From: Oscillospiraceae bacterium
Lineage (GTDB): Bacteria; Bacillota; Clostridia; Oscillospirales; Oscillospiraceae
Length of the DNA: 64,000 nucleotides
Assembly (NCBI GenBank): GCA_902793285.1
Contig: CADBCV010000003.1
Span: forward strand, 1-64,000
Direction: 5' to 3'
Below the pieces are notes generated by a model. That model was not told where the DNA came from and did no database searches. It saw nothing but the letters and a program-made list of their open reading frames with translations. The position numbers were made by a program, and so were the translations under genes. Shown here in pieces: positions 61,742 through 64,000 of this stretch (position 1 is the first letter of the stretch; the number at the start of each line of letters is the position of its first letter).

Positions 61742-62899
61742 ATGACCGAAACAAGAAACAAAAAGAGCGCGTGGATCGCGTTCCTTGCGGTGCTGGCCTT
61801 CCTCGCCCTCATCTTCGGCCTCGACCAGTGGATCAAGCCCACGGACAAGCTCGGTATGCTGCTGATCGTTTTGCAGAAGGGCTCTGTCTACGCCCTTGCC
61901 GCGGTGTCCATGAACCTCTTAAACGGCTATACGGGGCTTTTCTCCCTGGGGCACGCGGGCTTTATGCTCCTGGGGGCTTATACATACGCAATCTTCACCA
62001 TACCCGACAAGTCCCGCGACGCGGTGTACCAGTACTTTGACGCCGCGATCCGCTTCTCCATCCCCGAAAAGCTCTCCGAGCATATGGGCGGCTTCGGCAC
62101 GGCCCTCGGCATCTTCCTCGCCCTCGTGCTCGCGGGCCTTGTGGCGGCCTTTCTCGCGTGGCTCATCGGGCTGCCGGTTTTGAGACTCAAGTCCGACTAT
62201 CTTGCCATCGCGACGCTCGGCTTTGCGGAGATCATCCGCGCCCTCTTCCAGTGGAGCAAGCTCGGCCCCGTCACAAACGGCTCGAACCTTCTGAAAAACT
62301 TCGCCCGCGCGAGTAAATTTAAAATCACCATCGGCGCGACGAAGCTGAGTCTTTCGACCTTTGTCCCGGTCCTGATCGCGACGGTCTGCATCCTGCTCAT
62401 CGTCCTCATCGTAAACTCCACCTACGGCCGCGCCTTCAAGGCCATCCGGGACGATGAGATCGCGGCGGAGGCCATGGGCATCAACCTCGCAAAGCACAAG
62501 ATGATCGCCTTCGTGACAAGCTCCTTCTTCGCCGGCATCGCGGGCGCGACGCTTGCGATGGTCCTGTCCATCGCCCAGGCAAACAACTTCAAATCCGCCA
62601 TGACCTATGAGATCCTGCTCATGGTCGTACTGGGCGGCATCGGGTCCATCACGGGCTCCGTCATTGGCTCGCTCCTCTTCGTCGCGGCGTCCGAATGGTG
62701 GCTGCGCGGGCTGGACTCCGGCAAGTTCCTCGGCATCGAGGCGCCGACTGTCTTCCGCAACGGCTTCCGCCTTGTGGTCTTCTCCGTCATCATCATGATC
62801 GTGGTCCTCTTCTTCCGCAAGGGCATCATGGGGGAGAAGGAGCTGCCTGATCTCTTCCGGCGGAAGAAAAAGGAGCCTGCAAAGGAGGCGCAGTCATGA
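61742..62899 (+). CDS. livM: Branched-chain amino-acid-type ABC permease LivM
   Basis: 385 residues from the ATG at 61742, six bases after GAGGGGGA; an ATG at 61736 is too close to the RBS and the longer frame lies inside livH. About ten hydrophobic helices; NLLNGYTGLFSLGHAGFMLLGAY-type core (about 57-82) and AIRDDEIAAEAMGIN, VLGGIGSITGSVIG. A lysine-rich tail. Overlaps livG by 4 nt. Confidence 0.95.
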   Translation: MTETRNKKSAWIAFLAVLAFLALIFGLDQWIKPTDKLGMLLIVLQKGSVYALAAVSMNLLNGYTGLFSLGHAGFMLLGAYTYAIFTIPDKSRDAVYQYFDAAIRFSIPEKLSEHMGGFGTALGIFLALVLAGLVAAFLAWLIGLPVLRLKSDYLAIATLGFAEIIRALFQWSKLGPVTNGSNLLKNFARASKFKITIGATKLSLSTFVPVLIATVCILLIVLIVNSTYGRAFKAIRDDEIAAEAMGINLAKHKMIAFVTSSFFAGIAGATLAMVLSIAQANNFKSAMTYEILLMVVLGGIGSITGSVIGSLLFVAASEWWLRGLDSGKFLGIEAPTVFRNGFRLVVFSVIIMIVVLFFRKGIMGEKELPDLFRRKKKEPAKEAQS

Positions 62900-63750
62900 G
62901 TGAACGCAAGACAATGCTGCGGGTGGAGGACGTCACCATGCAGTTCGGCGGCGTCGTGGCTGTCAACAACCTCTCCATGGAGGTCCGGGAGGGGGAGATC
63001 GTCGCCATCATCGGGCCGAACGGCGCGGGCAAAACCACGGCCTTCAACGTCATCACCGGCGTGTATGCCCCCACAAACGGTCGCGTCAGCTTTGACGGGA
63101 GCTGCGTCGTGGAGAACTACCCGCACGGCAAAATGAAGAAAAGCTATCTCGGTGAGAACGCCGGTGTCTATAAGGAGATCAAGGAGCCGACGCCCGACGA
63201 GCTTACCAAGCTCGGCATGGCGCGCACCTTTCAGAACATCCGTCTCTGGAAGAGCATGACGGTGTTTGACAACATCCTGGTTGCCAAGCACTTAAAGCGC
63301 CACAGCAATCTCTTCTCCGCCGCCTTCCGCGCAAACCGCGCCGAGGAGCAGCGCCAGCGCAGAGAGGCCATGGAGCTTCTGGAGATCGTGGGTCTCAGCG
63401 ATGTGAAGGACGAGCTTGCGACCTCCCTCCCTTACGGCAAGCAGCGCCGCCTCGAGATCGCGCGGGCCCTTGCGACCGAGCCGAAGCTCCTCCTGCTGGA
63501 TGAACCGGCAGCCGGCATGAACCCGCAGGAGACGCAGGAGCTCACACAGTTTATCGGCGAGATCCGCCGCGACTTCGGCGTGACGATCCTGCTTATCGAG
63601 CACCACATGGATCTCGTCATGGATATCTCCGACCGCATCTATGTCCTGGACTTCGGCCGCCTGATCGCACAGGGCACGCCGGCGGAGATCCAGAAGAACG
63701 AAAAGGTGATCGACGCTTATCTGGGGGTGGTAGACGATGCTGAAAATTGA
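62896..63750 (+). CDS. livG: Branched-chain amino-acid-type ABC ATPase LivG
   Basis: 284 residues. Walker A GPNGAGKTT (about 35-43), Q-loop region GMARTFQNIRLW (about 108-119), signature LPYGKQRRLEIARAL and Walker B LLLLDEPAAGMNP. Compared with the usual ~255-residue LivG it carries about 25-30 extra residues before the Q-loop (roughly 70-105, NYPHGKMKKSYLGENAGVYK), an insertion that seems typical of some Clostridia. ATGA overlap with livM and a 14-nt overlap with livF. Confidence 0.95.
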   Translation: MSERKTMLRVEDVTMQFGGVVAVNNLSMEVREGEIVAIIGPNGAGKTTAFNVITGVYAPTNGRVSFDGSCVVENYPHGKMKKSYLGENAGVYKEIKEPTPDELTKLGMARTFQNIRLWKSMTVFDNILVAKHLKRHSNLFSAAFRANRAEEQRQRREAMELLEIVGLSDVKDELATSLPYGKQRRLEIARALATEPKLLLLDEPAAGMNPQETQELTQFIGEIRRDFGVTILLIEHHMDLVMDISDRIYVLDFGRLIAQGTPAEIQKNEKVIDAYLGVVDDAEN

Positions 63751-64000
63751 AAACCTGCATGTCTCCTACGGCGGCATCCACGCCCTGCGCGGCATCAGTC
63801 TCGAGGTGCCGGACGGCAAGATCGTGACGCTCATCGGCGCAAACGGCGCGGGGAAATCCACGACGCTGCGCGCCATCTCGGGCCTTATCAAGGCGGACAG
63901 CGGCTCCATCACCTACGACGGGCAGGAGCTTCTGGGCCAGCCGATCTACAAGATCCTCGAAAAGGGCATCGCCCAGGTGCCGGAGGGAAGGCGCGTGTTC
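63737..64000 (+). CDS. livF: Branched-chain amino-acid-type ABC ATPase LivF, cut by right edge
   Basis: The first 88 codons are present. It starts MLKIENLHVSYGGIHALRGI, has Walker A GANGAGKST (about 36-44) and reaches the AQVPEGRRVF motif that distinguishes LivF from LivG. The ATG at 63737 lies within the end of livG. Completes the five-component importer; the C-terminal two thirds are outside the window. Confidence 0.95.
   Translation, partial: MLKIENLHVSYGGIHALRGISLEVPDGKIVTLIGANGAGKSTTLRAISGLIKADSGSITYDGQELLGQPIYKILEKGIAQVPEGRRVF

Overview
The window looks like chromosomal core DNA of a high-GC, endospore-forming Clostridia member, most plausibly an Oscillospiraceae/Ruminococcaceae-type gut bacterium. 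The sequence-level reasons are Gram-positive (CIRCE/HrcA) control of groESL, a T-box leader ahead of alaS, an ispH-rpsA fusion ORF (a Clostridia hallmark), sporulation-associated genes (YtfJ/GerW, a SpoIVFB-like M50 protease, a DUF1540 protein), strong AAGGAGG ribosome-binding sites and sigma-A promoters. No rRNA, tRNA, CRISPR array, integrase or complete insertion sequence was seen. The genus assignment is inference.

Layout. 1-1.1 kb: the end of an AT-richer gene running off the left edge on the minus strand, perhaps an accessory element. 1.2-3.2 kb: groES-groEL with a perfect CIRCE. 3.3-8.4 kb: THUMP rRNA methyltransferase, prfC, FTCD-like protein, Sir2 and a thymidylate-kinase-like gene. 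8.5-11.8 kb: a tiny Cys/Asn/Gly-rich membrane protein, mltG, a U32 peptidase-like gene and a small lipoprotein. 11.9-15.6 kb: T-box, repeat-laden leader, alaS and a HIT protein. 15.7-19.8 kb: comEC-holA-rnmV and a small membrane protein. 19.9-25.9 kb: an uncharacterised ABC importer (DUF3798 lipoprotein, double ATPase, two permeases, accessory protein), followed by a PepD-type dipeptidase. 27.9-31 kb: SpoIVFB-like protease and a B12-binding radical-SAM pair. 31.1-39 kb: rplS, a four-gene glycan cassette, then lepB-rbgA-rnhB-yraN. 39-46.3 kb: DUF1540 protein, phosphoesterase, tig-clpP-clpX-lon-engB. 46.4-55.5 kb: M50 protease, scpA-scpB-DUF2953-ytfJ, dacF-rluB-HI0933 flavoprotein-cmk-ispH/rpsA. 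55.8-59.3 kb: alpha/beta hydrolase, ackA, tmcAL. 59.4-64 kb: the branched-chain amino-acid-type liv operon, cut by the right edge in livF.

The genes work mostly as housekeeping modules: protein folding and quality control (GroESL, trigger factor, ClpXP, Lon), translation (AlaRS, L19, S1, RF3, RbgA, EngB, rRNA modification), replication and segregation (HolA, ScpAB, RNase HII), envelope (MltG, DacF, LepB, glycan cassette) and two BPD_transp_2-type importers. Many genes overlap by 4-30 nt, so translational coupling is common.

The most interesting items are: (i) an intragenic promoter plus a near-perfect Shine-Dalgarno inside the ispH-rpsA fusion, which would let free S1 be made; (ii) the DUF3798 transporter of unknown substrate; (iii) a glycan cassette sitting between rplS and lepB and preceded by an exact tandem duplication carrying two extended -10 elements; (iv) a family of nested inverted-repeat elements at four or more intergenic sites, one of which separates the T-box from alaS; (v) a liv-type substrate-binding protein without a lipobox; and (vi) a multi-hairpin intergenic stretch within the DUF3798 locus. 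All gene calls rest on reading the translations and on family knowledge; no database search was run.
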